This document shows positions 21,626 through 32,949 of a stretch of DNA of 64,000 nt, one piece after another. The stretch comes from Apium graveolens. Its lineage: Eukaryota; Streptophyta; Magnoliopsida; Apiales; Apiaceae. The notes beneath the pieces were generated by a model. The model saw only the letters and a program-made list of their open reading frames with translations. It made no database searches and was not told the DNA's origin. The DNA lies in NCBI RefSeq assembly GCF_009905375.1, contig NC_133653.1, positions 68,354,389 through 68,418,388 on the forward strand. Direction: 5' to 3'. Made by a program: the position numbers and the translations under genes. Positions within the stretch are counted from its first letter, which is position 1. Every line of letters starts with the position of its first letter.

Positions 21626-22441
21626 GGCACTTTTATTTGTCAAACTAAGTATACCAGAAACTTGCTGAAGAAATTTGGAATGCAAGATTGTTCAAGTGCA
21701 TCCACTCCCATGGCCACTGCAACAAAACTGGATAAGGATAATGGTAAATCAGTAGATATTACTGATTACAGAGGTATGATTGGCTCTCTACTCTATCTAA
21801 CTGCTAGTAGACCTGATATCATGTATGCTACCTGTCTTTGTGCAATATTTCAAGCAGATCCAAGAGAACCTCACTTAACAGCTGTGAAAAAAAATTTCAA
21901 GTATCTTAAAGGAACAACTGATCTGGGATTGTGGTATCCTAGAAAATCGGGTTTTAAACTAATAGGTTACTCAGATGCAGATTTTGCAGGTTGCAAAATT
22001 GACAGGAAAAGCACGAGTGGAAGCTGCCAATTTCTTGGAGGCAGATTGGTTTCTTGGTTCAGCAAGAAATAAAAGTCAATTTCCAAATCAACTGCAGAAG
22101 CAGAGTATATTGCTGCAGGAAGCTGTTGTGCACAGATTCTTTGGATGAAGAATCAATTACTGGACTATGGGTTAACATATTTCAAAATCCCTATTTACTG
22201 TGATAATCAAAGTGCTATTGCTATGACAGATAATCCAGTTTAACACTCTATGACAAAGCACATCAGCATCAGGTACCACTTCATAAGGGAACATGTGGAT
22301 GAAGGTACAGTGGAATTGCACTTTGTTCCAACAGATCAACAACTAGCAGATATCTTCACAAAACCATTGTATGAAGCCACTTTTACAAGATTGGTAAATG
22401 AACTTGGAATGGTTTCAGGTTCTTTCTCTAAATCTGCTTAG
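21626..22441 (+). pseudogene. pol: Copia RT connection and RNase H with three terminal fragments
   Basis: One frame interrupted by TAA 22070-22072 and TAA 22241-22243. Motifs: STPMATATKLDKD, DYRGMIGSLLYLTASRPDI, LIGYSDADFAGC (RNase H Asp), STAEAEYIAAGSCC, YCDNQSAIAM, TKHISIRYHFIREHV and LADIFTKPL, ending GSFSKSA at TAG 22439-22441. Both internal stops are TAA at positions usually encoding Gln, consistent with C-to-T change. This is the normal end of copia pol. Confidence 0.9.
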
Positions 22442-23872
22442 TTTTGCTCTGTTATATCAGTCTTTATGATCAGTATTTACAGAATTTACTCTCTTTGTGT
22501 ATTCTGTGCTTAATTGACAAATGTGTTTAAGTACTGACTGTTGTCTAATATATGTTTCTAAACTCTGATAAGTGATATGTCTGTTTAAGTAACTATTCAA
22601 TCCTATGAGGATAACTATGCTAGATGCTGACCTAGTAGTCTTCAATAAAGAAAGGATCCCATATAAGAAGTAATTATTTCTGTGGACATCTAATGACACA
22701 AGCAAATTCTGATAATTGAGCTTAGTTAAGTTTACTTTGTCTATCTTATTACTAAGTCACAAACTAGAATAATGCTACTCATCTGTTAAGTTCTGATGCT
22801 AGTAAATCTGTTGAATGCACTAAGTGCTGATAAACCTTACTTATCAAAAGAAAAAGCAAAAGGATTAAAGAATAAAATCAGGTACTCCTTTGAGATCTAG
22901 AGTAAAAATGTGGAAGGGATGACCCAAGTGCATTGCTGGTATTAAGTAAATATGCATTAGAAAAGCAAAATATTTTCTTGGTGACTTTTCACACTCTACG
23001 ATTACTGGAGAAATACTCTGATAATAGCATAAATTCTGATAAGCAGTAGTGACTCACTTACACTGAGAAGCCACTGTGAAATGGAATTTAAAAAGATGCA
23101 TAAAATTAACACAAAATAGTTGAGGTGGACTCAAGCATGAACTCATTCAACAGTAGGTTTCAGAATAATGACAGCTCTTTAGCAAAGTTTTAGTTATGCC
23201 TTATTTCTAAGATGTACTGAAGTGAATCAGACTTTACTTTGTGTCTGACATTTAGCTTAATGCACACACTAATCACTCCATTTGAATGATGAAAATTACT
23301 GTGGTGATCTCTGTTATTTTCGATGAACAGTCATTGTGTCACATTGCACAAATTCTGAGGACAAGTTCTGGTTGCATGTTCTGATGATTAAGTTCTGAAG
23401 AATATAACTCAGAACTTGTATGAGGACTTACTAAGATAGGCATTCCTTTTTCGAGTTAAGAAATTATGTTCTGATGACTGTTAAGTTCTGATATAAGTCT
23501 AAGTTCTGATATTACAGTCTAATTCTTGACTTGACTTATCTGTGGATAAAATTTGATAACAGTCTCGGTTCAAACTAGAATATATTGAAGTGGAAGATTA
23601 ATAGTCACTATGGTTAAGATTAGTGGTACTCGTACTTGAACAGTCAACTTTTACTTGCTTCTTGTGCGCATTAAACCATGTTTTCTCTTTCCAATGAATG
23701 TTTTTCTTTTTCCAAGTTTGGGGAGACGAGGTAGAATTAATTCTACCTGTCAACATTAAATTCTTTGCGTCTCCTGGCATTCTCTTCCTATATAAGCAAC
23801 CACTTCACATCAGCCTTCCCATCAAATCTTTTCTCACAAACTTACCTTCATACTTTTTCTTTCAAAAATACC
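22442..23872 (+). other. Copia spacer between pol and the first extra ORF
   Basis: About 1.4 kb without a supported ORF. It is rich in the decamer AAGTTCTGAT and variants (for example 22790, 23370-23400, 23467-23512), some nearly head to tail. A plant-type TATA box with leader lies at its end. Confidence 0.6.
23789..23796 (+). promoter_or_regulatory. TATA box candidate for the 89-aa ORF
   Basis: TATATAAG followed by a CA-rich leader (CACTTCACATCAGCC) and ATG 77 bases downstream. This fits an internal promoter for a separate transcript; inferred only. Confidence 0.4.
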
Positions 23873-24142
23873 ATGGTCAGATATAACATGTTTTTGAACT
23901 ACGAAACCTTCAATATGGAGCTAAGCTGTGCTAAGTGGCAGCAGGAATGGCACGTCACTGCCATTCCTGATGAGATATGGGACTTTGTCCCACAGGAGGT
24001 ACTCACCCACCTCCTGTTCTTCTATATGGATTACCATCGCCATCTGGAGCGATTGGAGGAGGAAAGGCTGGAAGCTCTCCGCCAGCAAGAACGAATCATT
24101 CGACTCGCCATTCTGTTTGTCGGGAGTAGGAAGAAGAAATGA
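23873..24142 (+). CDS. Small ORF downstream of copia pol (89 aa, unknown)
   Basis: Start set at ATG 23873 in the good context ACCATGG; codons upstream in the frame look like leader. The product begins MVRYNMFLNYETFNMELSC, has a Trp-rich part (AKWQQEWHVTAIPDEIWDF), then a charged helix likely to be coiled coil (HLERLEEERLEALRQQERI) and a basic tail. No family is recognised. It sits between RNase H and the large 3' ORF of a Sirevirus-like element, a region where extra or captured genes occur. It has no internal stop although pol is badly broken. It may be an element accessory gene or captured host sequence. Confidence 0.45.
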   Translation: MVRYNMFLNYETFNMELSCAKWQQEWHVTAIPDEIWDFVPQEVLTHLLFFYMDYHRHLERLEEERLEALRQQERIIRLAILFVGSRKKK

Positions 24143-24858
24143 TTTATTTTCTTCTTCCCGTTTTTCTTCATCATCAGTCTTGCCCTGCTTCTTGAGCTAG
24201 GACTAAGGCTGTTGATGTTAGGTTTAGCAGCTTAGGGAAATCTTGTATAAATTCTGATGTAATTTCAATTTCATGAATGTATTCTCTTGATATATTAATG
24301 AAATTTGTTTTTGTTTCAAGATTTTGTCTCTGAGATATTTTGTGATGCCTTGATAAATCCTGATAAATATTCATATTCTGATGACCATACAAATTCTATT
24401 TTAATTTAAGTTCTGATTTTACTTTATCAGTACTTACTCATCTGATTTATTTTGGTCATTTTCACTTGATTTATTTTCAGAATATTAATGTTGCACTGAA
24501 AAATAATTAAATAAGTGTGAACGGTTTCAATTTTGAATTAAAACTGTTTCACCTTGATTAATGGAATATCTGGGTAAGTGGAACGGTTTTTCCTTGAAAA
24601 ACGGCAAGTGGGTAAGTAATGATTACTGTTTTCTCGAGCCCAGTAACTATCCGTTATTACTGCATGTCTGACAGGTGTCCAACGGTAACATTTTTTTCAG
24701 AGTATAAGTAAGAAAGAGAGAGGATTTTTTAATCTTTTATTTCCCTTCATACTTTTTCTCTCTACTTGTTTTTACTCTCCTTCTTCTTTTAACGTTGGTT
24801 TTTCATACAAACATTTTATCAAACACCTAACAGGCACTCTTAAATCTAAATTTTTCAC
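24143..24858 (+). other. Copia spacer with promoter-like end
   Basis: AT-rich, no supported ORF. TATAAG at 24703-24708 is followed by a CT-rich leader (CCTTCATACTTTTTCTCTC...) and ATG 24859 in the context TCACATGGC, resembling a plant promoter and 5' UTR. Confidence 0.5.
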
Positions 24859-25764
24859 ATGGCACCTAAGGATTTAATCATTGATGGAGCTAAATTTGTT
24901 CCACACAACTATGCTGCAATTCTTGATCATGCTGAAGCTCCATCTGAATTGTATTTTGTGCAAGATCTTCTTGCACACAGTGAGATTGGGTATGCATTGA
25001 CCCAGCCTTCAGTCTTTTCGAGCCAACAAGTTCTGACGTTTCGGCGGACTGGGTACTTTGATAATGGTGGTACACATGGCACTCCTAGTATTGTTTTCGA
25101 AGTGGGTGATTCTTCATATGCAGTCACTCCTGGTACAATACGTAGGGCTCTACATCTCCCAGAAGGATGTACCTTTTCAATTCCAGAGGAATCAGCTCTT
25201 CAGGAGTTAATGGCCAATTTGGGGTATGAACAGAGTTTGGCAAAGCTTGAGCAGTTGAAACGGGCTCATATCAGAAGAGAATGGAGCTTCTTCTTCGGCT
25301 GCATCACTAAAGCTTTTGGGAACAAGTGTTCAAATTTTGATGCTCTTCCTATAATGAGTCAGCACATCGGGTATGCTATTATAAACCAAACTCATTTTGA
25401 TTTTGCAACTGCTATAATTGGTTTTATTGGGGATAGGATGACAGAGGATAGGAATGTTGTGTACTTTGCTAGATTCTGTCAACTTATATATACTTTTTGT
25501 ACTGATGAACCTCAATTAGTCAGTTCCTCAACTCCACCTTTTAAGGTTGCAAAACGTTACTTTAATGACCTGATAAATGCTGACACTAAGAAATTGGTGG
25601 TTAGACCTTTACAGATTCCTCAATCTGTAAAACAGATCTTAGTAAATGCTAATCCTGATACTTATAGATCTGTTTATTCTGATGTCCAACCAACAACAAC
25701 CTCCCAAACACCACAACAACCATCAGCACCTACCACCCATTCTACTCAACCAACCCTCAGGTAA
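24859..25764 (+). pseudogene. Copia 3' ORF (env-like position), N-terminal part
   Basis: ATG 24859 (MAPKDLIIDGAKF) begins a frame that runs to 28584 with only two stops; the first is TAA 25762-25764. The N-terminal roughly 240 residues look globular and contain RREWSFFFGCITKAFG, MSQHIGYAIINQTHF and DRNVVYFARFCQLI, which I associate from memory with plant transposon-associated proteins of unknown function. A Gln/Thr/Pro-rich stretch follows. Sireviruses carry a large env-like ORF at this place. I see no signal peptide or clear membrane span in this part, so a true envelope role is not supported by the sequence. Confidence 0.6.
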
Positions 25765-26925
25765 TATATCAAATCCTATCTCTCCACTTCACAGACAGTT
25801 CAACCCTCAACCTCAGTACCTACTGTGAAGCCTTCATCTTCCAAGTCAAAGAGGACAAAGACTGTTCCTCAAACACCTCAAAAGAGAAGGAGGATTTCCT
25901 TGAGAGATGAATCTGATACTGAGGACCAGGTTCCTTCTTCAGAACCTGTTATTGATGAAGCTGAGAAAGAGACTTCTCAGAAGGATTCTGGAATTGGGGG
26001 ATCTAGGCTTCTCCAGAGGCTTAGAAGAATGACAGTTCCTGAAACTCCCAAGGAATCCAAATCTTCAAAGAGATACAAGAAACAGAGAGCAAAAAGACCT
26101 GTTTCAGATGATGAAGAAGTAGTAACTCAGGAAGGGGATCAGGAATCTCTGATCTCACAAGAAAAGGAATTTGCTAAAGTCACTTCTTCTCCATCAACTC
26201 CATCTCAGGAAGCTGTTTCTGAAAAGGTCAAAACACCATCTGTATCTCCTGATGATCCAGGCACAAGTGCTGATATTGATGTTCAACACTTGGTTGTGCC
26301 TGAAGTAATTCTCTTAGAAGCTCCAACAACAACTAATCCTTCAACAACACCTGTTACTGATGCTGTTCAAACTCCAAAGTTATCTACTACACCTTCTCTG
26401 CATCTAGATGCTGATGATCAGAATTTAGGTGAGCATCAGGATATGGTTGTTGATCAGAACTTAGAACCAGATCAGCAATTAGAGGATGCTGAAGCCTCCA
26501 TTGCTACTCACACTGTTGTTTTATCAGAAGATACTGATTCTGTAAGTTCTGATGCTGCAAATGCTGGAGATACTGGTGATGCTGCTCCAAATGCAGATGC
26601 TGATGCAGCAGGTCCTTCAGGACATGCTCCTCAACAAACTATTCTTAAGTCTGAACTTGTTAAGAAGTTTGTTACCAGAGAAGCACCAGTGCCTTGGAGT
26701 GAAACTCCTGCAGGACAGGAGTGGACTAAGGAATGGAACTCAGTCACCTGTGTTCTAACTGCACAGAATCTGGCTGAGCAATTGACAAAAGCTTATGAGA
26801 TGTTAAATACTGATGATTTCAAAACACAGCTTAGAGTCACTGCATTGAGTACTAAACATTTACAAGGTCTTCATTCAAATATTCATGCAGAGTTACATCT
26901 CTTAAGAGAAGAACTAATGAAGTAA
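25765..26925 (+). pseudogene. Copia 3' ORF, central low-complexity part
   Basis: Same frame as the preceding segment. It is rich in Ser, Thr, Pro, Asp and Lys, with KRRRISLRDESDTEDQ (possible nuclear localisation signal) and several Ser-Asp blocks encoded by TCTGAT. Near its end a more ordered stretch appears (EAPVPWSETPAGQEWTKEW, then LAEQLTKAYEML). It is closed by TAA 26923-26925, after which the frame continues without shift. The lack of any frameshift over 3.7 kb contrasts with the two in pol. Confidence 0.6.
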
Positions 26926-28584
26926 GAACAAGTTCAGAAGATTGATAAGAAAAAGTTCTTCCAACCTACCTTTGACAGGATTGCTTATATTGAGAAGACT
27001 CAAGATAATCAACAAGCTCAGATTGATGATATTCTGAAAAATCAAGCTTCTCAGCAATCACAACTTAATGAAATCCAAGCCTCAGTGGAATTGCTTGTCT
27101 CTCTTCTACTACCTGCTGATGCCAAAAAGGGGGAGAAAGTAATTAAGTCCAAATGCAAGACTGACAAGACACTGAAAGGGAAGGATGATGAAAAGGATGA
27201 TCAAGGAAACTCTGGAATGGGTAGAGGTCATAGTCAAGGTAGAGGATTCACATCAAGAAAAGCTGAAATCACAAGTCACAGGACAAGTTCTGATACTGGG
27301 AAAAGAATTGGTTTTGCTACTGGTAAAAGAATAAGTTTTGATGAACTTTTAGATCTTGATGAAGAAATGTCAAGACAGTTATTTCTTCAGGAAAATCCAG
27401 GAATGGACTTGGAGAGTTTAATGGAAGAAGAAGCCAGACTTAAATCAGAGAAAGTCACATCTAAATCTGAAGCTTCTGGGAAAAAGCCACTTCCAAAACT
27501 CAAAGGCATTGTGATCAAAGAAAGGACACATACTGAAGCAACATTGGCTAAATCACAACCGCAGATAGATCCAAGATCCAAGGGTAAAGAAAAGGTTGGT
27601 GAACCTATCAAGGTTTATGTGCCTCCTGAGGATGAAGAAGTCACTGATGAAAAGGATGATCTTGCTCTGACTTCAAGAAAAGTTCTTAAAACAACCTCTG
27701 ACATGGCTCAAGTTGTTCAGAGTCAAGATAAAGTAAGTTCTGATATTTCAAAGAAGCAAGTAACCTCTGACACATCTCAAGTTAACTTGATATCAGAAGA
27801 TAGACCAAAGACACTCCTACCAGGATTCACTAAAGTAAAACAGACTCAACCTTTGAAGACTACTGCAAGTGGTTTTGAAGCTAGAGTAGTTACTGGAAAG
27901 GAAGCAAGAGATAAAACTGGATTGGGAAGTGCTGATGAAAGGAGAATACAGAACACTACCAATGATCCAACTTCCTTCAGTGAACCAGGTATTGGAGCAA
28001 CTCCTGAGAGATTGAATCAACTAGAATCTGTACAAATGGTTTACCATACCTACTTGAAAGAACACATCTTGTTGTACTTCATGACAGATGGTAGGGTTTA
28101 TCATATAAGGCAAAATGCCATTCCGTTGAAGTATTTTGAAGAATTGGAGCATGTACTATTCTTACTTCAAGTGAATGACATATTGACAAGAACTGCTGCA
28201 AACTATTTGAAGGATCAGATTCAGAGACAGAAAAGGCTTTATTCTGTTAAGTCTGACAGCATATATGTTCCAAAGTACAGAGATCACAAGGGTGATATAG
28301 TTGAAATGAAGCCCAATTCTGCTCAAATTATAACTACCTTTCTAGGGTACAGGGCTGTGGAATTCAATCTTGAGTCTGATAAAGCTTATCTGATCAGACT
28401 GGATCAGGATATAAGAAAAGCAAAGATTAATGATCTCAGGGCTGCAATCTTTCAGATTGGTGAAGATACTGCAGAGCTTAAAGATGCTAAAAGGAGGATG
28501 ATTGATGAACTTAGATATGCTGAGAGATGTTTGTTGAAGAACTATCTCAGAACAACTCCTGATATCAGAGAGATCAGAAGATGA
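26926..28584 (+). pseudogene. Copia 3' ORF, coiled-coil and C-terminal domain
   Basis: It continues the frame through TGA 28582-28584. A Gln-rich heptad stretch (QDNQQAQIDDILKNQASQQ, SQLNEIQASVELLVSLLLP) suggests a coiled coil, followed by Lys-rich and acidic linkers. The last roughly 190 residues look folded (YHTYLKEHILLYFMTDGRVY, AANYLKDQIQRQKRLYSVKS, AQIITTFLGYRAVEF). No catalytic motif is recognised. Together with the two upstream segments the original protein would have been about 1,241 aa, comparable in size to gag-pol parts and probably important to the element. Confidence 0.6.
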
Positions 28585-28780
28585 AGCCAAGTTGAAGATC
28601 TACAACTGCTTAAATTCTGATATTTGTACAGACTGAAGTTGTTATCAGAAGTTAAATATTGGTAAAGCTTTAAGGACTATAAGTTGTAGTTATCTAGTCT
28701 AATTCTCATGCACTTGTACTTAATGTTTTTGACATCATCAAATATCTGTTAAACTTGTATATTATGCTAATTTACAAGTT
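28585..28780 (+). other. Copia 3' untranslated spacer
   Basis: About 200 bp of AT-rich sequence between the 3' ORF and the polypurine tract; no ORF. Confidence 0.6.
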
Positions 28781-28790
28781 GGGGGAGATT
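28781..28790 (+). promoter_or_regulatory. Copia polypurine tract
   Basis: TGGGGGAGAT directly before the 3' LTR; the plus-strand primer site. Confidence 0.85.
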
Positions 28791-29400
28791 GTTAGATATA
28801 TTTGATAATGTCATGGCTAATATGATTTATGTTTAGTTTTCAGATCTTACTTAACAGGACAAATCAGTACTTATCTGGGAATCAGTACTTATACTGGAAG
28901 TCAGGATTTAAGGATATCAGTACTTATATTATCAGGAGATAATCATCAGAAGTTGGATATCAGAACTTGAGTGCTGAAGGACGATCAGATAAGGACAATA
29001 GTTGATTAAAAGAAAGAAGATCGAGATAAACATAAGAAGAGATATGCATGAAGAAGGAGTTCCGTGAAGAATGGAATACTTGGAAGAAAAGATATCTGAA
29101 TGATATATTTTAGGAAGCAGAATTATATTCCATATCAATTAGCGATTATCTTGTAACTGTGTAGTATATAAACACAGACATAGGGTTTACACTATAAGTG
29201 TTATCATATTCGAGAAGATTATTTATTGTAACCCTAACAGCTCTCGTGATATTTGTTCATCACTGAGAGGTAACAGTTCCATACTGTAACAGAGTTTATT
29301 GTTTCAATAAAGTTTGTTTTCTGTTATTTAAGATATTAAAGTTCGATTTGATTGTATTTTACACTGTATTTACCCCCTCTACAGTGTGTGTGACCTAACA
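28791..29400 (+). repeat. Copia 3' LTR (610 bp)
   Basis: It matches 2415-3025, with about 14-15 substitutions by my count, and is followed by the duplication TATTT (29401-29405). Confidence 0.93.
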
Positions 29401-29405
29401 TATTT

Positions 29406-30793
29406 TATTACAACGAAACTAGAGATAATTCGTTAGTTTGTATAATAGCGTCATTTAAAACAAATGAATATAACTAAAATTTATTATTATAAATACCGAT
29501 AATAATACAAACACATAACTACATTTAATTATTTTGTCACAAAATTCTACAAATAAGTTGTCAAATATAAATAATTAAAATAAAATAATTAAAAATATCA
29601 TGTGCTTCGCATAGATATCGTATTTTAGTCATCATCTACATAAAACACTCTTATTAATAGATTAATATTCATAATTCATAATATAGTTATATAAATACAA
29701 ATGAAGTTAGATTTGTATAATGACTTCGGGTCAAACTATATAATTATATTAAATATGAAACATTGAAAGTTTTTTTAGTAGTCGTCTACTCATCTATATT
29801 TTGATCATCCTCTAAATTTTTAATTATATTCAACATAAAACATTCTCATTAATAAATTAACATTAATAGTAGTTTTTATTTTTAATTTTTTATGTTGTTA
29901 ATTTTTCAGTATTTATTTTTCTGTTTCTTAAAATATTGAAAATCCAAAAAAAAATGTAGTTTGTATTTAACCGCTTAAAAAGTACTTAAATGATTGTAAG
30001 TGTATAAAAGATTTCTCTTTTTCTTGTACTTTAAAAGTATCAAACTCATATAATCTTTCACTAATTACTTTTACTAGCATAATAACTCGTGCTAGACATA
30101 GGTCATTTTCTAGAATCAATATAAATATATTAGAAAAATACGAGGACGTCTATGTGGTGGCTCTTAGATCGTGTCATTCTATTTTTTGAATTTTTTTTGA
30201 ATGAAAAGTTATTAAAATTACAATTATCTTATATTCTTCTAAATTAACTTCTTAAAATTAACTTATCATCTTAATATTCTCTTAGTGTAAATGAGAAGAA
30301 ATGAAAATTATCTTACATTCTTCCAAACTTTCCGCAGTTTCTTCTTCAAATTAACTTACCATCTTAATATTCTCTCAAAATTTCTCTTTTAACATATCCC
30401 ACTAAACTTTCTCCACTTTTTAAATCAACTTCTTAACTTGGAAATTATTAAAAACTACAATTAACTTATATTTTTCTAAACTTACTACACTTTTTTTCTT
30501 TAAATTAACTTACCATCTTAAAATTCTCTCAAAAAATTTCCTTTAACATATTCTACTAATTTTCCTTCACTTTCTTTTTTAAGTCAACTTATTAACTTAA
30601 TATTAATTACCTTATTCTCTTAAACTCAAATTATCATCTTATTATTTTCTTAAAAGTTCTCTTCCAAATATTTGATAATACATGAAAAACAACTATTTAA
30701 TAATATTTTTGTTAACTTTCTCTTTAAGTAAAAAAATACTTCAATTTATCTTTTAAAAATTTACTAATATAGAAAAAGTAAAAATTCATTTTA
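29406..30793. other. AT-rich non-coding DNA
   Basis: No supported ORF; stop codons are frequent in all frames. The block 30205-30660 is repetitive (listed separately). Confidence 0.6.
30205..30660. repeat. Degenerate tandem repeat, unit about 150-160 bp
   Basis: Recurring boxes AATTAACTTACCATCTTA (about 30257, 30353, 30505), TCAACTT(C/A)TTAACTT (about 30426, 30585) and AATTAACTTATATTTTTCTA are spaced roughly 95-160 bp apart, giving 2-3 diverged units. Confidence 0.45.
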
Positions 30794-31061
30794 TGTTATA
30801 AATTATATATATGTGGATGTCCTTACTTTTCAAATGTAGACCTTTGGTATTTAAGAGTAAGACTTTTGGTCTTTCATGTACAAGACTTTTGGCCTTTTAT
30901 TTCTATACTTTTAACTTTCTAGTTTCTTGTAATTTATGTAATCTAAAGCCTGTAAATAGTCATCCCCAAGAATGTAAAGAGACATCAATATATTAAAATC
31001 ATCACTTCTCACTCTCAAAATATCTACTCTATATTTCTCTTTATTTTATATTATATTTCAT
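30794..31061 (+). repeat. Old copia LTR remnant (about 268 bp)
   Basis: It starts TGTTATAAATTATATATATG and has promoter-like and CTCTCAAAATAT leader sequence near its end. It is followed by TAACACGTTATCAACAC, a sequence typically found at the LTR/PBS junction of some plant copia elements. Its start resembles 46820 onward (TGTTGTATATATATTGGATG), so the two may be LTR ends of one old element split by the inverted Ty3 insertion. Confidence 0.45.
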
Positions 31062-32944
31062 AACACGTTATCAACACAAAATGCTCTTTGATTCTTAGTT
31101 TGATGCTGTATTTTTATTTGAGGAGACTAAACCTGAAGGTTTGTTTGACATCAAAATTCAAGTGGTTAAAGTTAAGGTTTATTCCATTACAAGGTATGAG
31201 GTGTGCTTATGATTGAAATTTGAATTTTTTTCTTCTTCCTATATTTAATTGAAAGTAAAATCGTAAAAGCTTATTAATGTGAGAAATCAATAGCCGTAGA
31301 AAAATGACCATGATTTTTAAGATTATAAGGTACGCATCTATATCATCTTCTTCATTTTTATCATGATGTTTTATAAATCTTTATATTTTAGTTGTGCCCA
31401 TAAAACTCATGTTGATTTTTTTTTTATCTCAAAAATTGAATAATTTTAGACTTCCTGAAAATATTATTTATATACATAATACATACTTTTAGCTTTTAAC
31501 ATTTTTTTTAAATTCCTCCCTTTAATATGTCAAATTATGTTATATACATAAATTATTGATGTCACTTTGGAATAAGTAAATCTTTTATATAAACTAAAAC
31601 ACATTTAAAACTCAAGTATAATACCAAAATTGAAAGATCTTCTTGATAGATTTGATTTGTGATAATATTTTGCTACCCTTTCAGGTGTTTATCTAAAAAA
31701 GTTTAAACAACAATCTAGTCAATAACTTAATTAAATTATATTTTGGTTGCTCACATTTTATATTAGTCATATATTTGTTTTCATGAGTCATAGCATTTTT
31801 GCAAGATTAAAGTTATTTATAACTTTCAAAATTTGCATCTTTTCAAGTAAAATTGTTTGGATGTTATAAATTACCTATTTTCGGTCCCGGTTAAATATGC
31901 TTTTATAAATGTATATTGTGTTATTATTTTTAGTGCAAGATAGTGATTTTCGTTTCAATACATGGAATTATGTTGGTATGTTCGCAAAAATTTAATTTTC
32001 AAGTTTAAATGTATTCTTACATGATTATCATATTATCTAGATATGAGCTTGTATTTGTGTGTATGTATTATGCCGTTTTACAATTTCCGCAAAAAAAATT
32101 ATAATTAATGCAAAATGTCTTTGGTGAAAATATACTAAAAGATGATATGATGCTTACATTAATGCAATAGAATTGATTATTATTATTTAGGCGAAATATC
32201 TTATGAGACATATACACATAAAATATGTTCACACTACCATGATATCTTTTGCATATGTTAGTATATATTTTATGTGTTATGCATGATCAAATAAATGGTA
32301 GTTTAATATCATAAGTATTTTTGTGTAGTTTTGTTTGTGATGTATATGATACATGTTAGCACTATACAATTATTTTATGATTAGTTGATATGAGATATTA
32401 TTATTTGTAATAGATAGTTTCACCGAAACTTGAGTTCAACACTTTTTATATTACACATAAAACATATACTTGATTGATAGCAATTAGAAGTTGTGTGAAT
32501 AATAACGAGAAATTTTAAATATGAACACGAACTTTTTGTATGACACATTTTAGATGCGTTTGGTCCAATAGAATTCCTGAAGGATATATTTAGATAATTT
32601 GTTATAAGTACCAATTCGAGGAGCATCGATTACGAAAAATATCATGTATTTAAGAATTTCAGTCAAAATATTTAATAACCTTGATAAAGAAAATAAAAAA
32701 TTGATTTATAATTTAAAATATTACTAAAGGATGTATCCATATAATTGATAATGACATTCCTAATTTTTGAATACAACAAAATTTTAACTTTTGTGAGGAT
32801 GAAATATAAACAGAAGATACTATATCTTGGAAAAGGTTATTTAATTATGAGCTGATATTTTGATCTTTGTGGTTGATTCATCTAGTATATGAACTTACCC
32901 AAGTAGTCCACTCCATTCCCAGAAATGAATGTGACAATATTAGG
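31062..32944. other. AT-rich decayed sequence, probably interior of an old copia element
   Basis: No domain is recognisable and no long ORF is present. It lies between an old copia LTR-like sequence and an insertion point beyond which a copia PPT-like sequence appears, hence the inferred origin. Confidence 0.35.
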
Positions 32945-32949
32945 AAATA

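Larger units (their letters stand above)
2415..29400 (+). mobile_element. Ty1/copia LTR retrotransposon (Sirevirus/Maximus-like), interrupted by a nested Ty3 element
   Basis: The element is bounded by direct LTRs starting TGTTAG and ending CTAACA and flanked by the 5-bp duplication TATTT (2410-2414 and 29401-29405). A PBS follows the 5' LTR and a purine tract (TGGGGGAGAT) precedes the 3' LTR. Removing the nested element and one TAAAC leaves about 13.3 kb. Gene order is gag, protease, integrase, reverse transcriptase, RNase H (copia order), then two extra ORFs. Zinc-knuckle-rich gag, great length and a large ORF after pol are typical of Sireviruses. LTRs differ at roughly 14-15 positions in 610 by my count. 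Pol is broken by two frameshifts and several nonsense codons. Confidence 0.93.

Noticed and set aside
25759..25800. GTAATA...CACAG in the copia 3' ORF as an intron removing the first stop
   Set aside because: It would be only about 34-43 nt, below plausible plant intron size; a C-to-T stop in a continuous frame is simpler.
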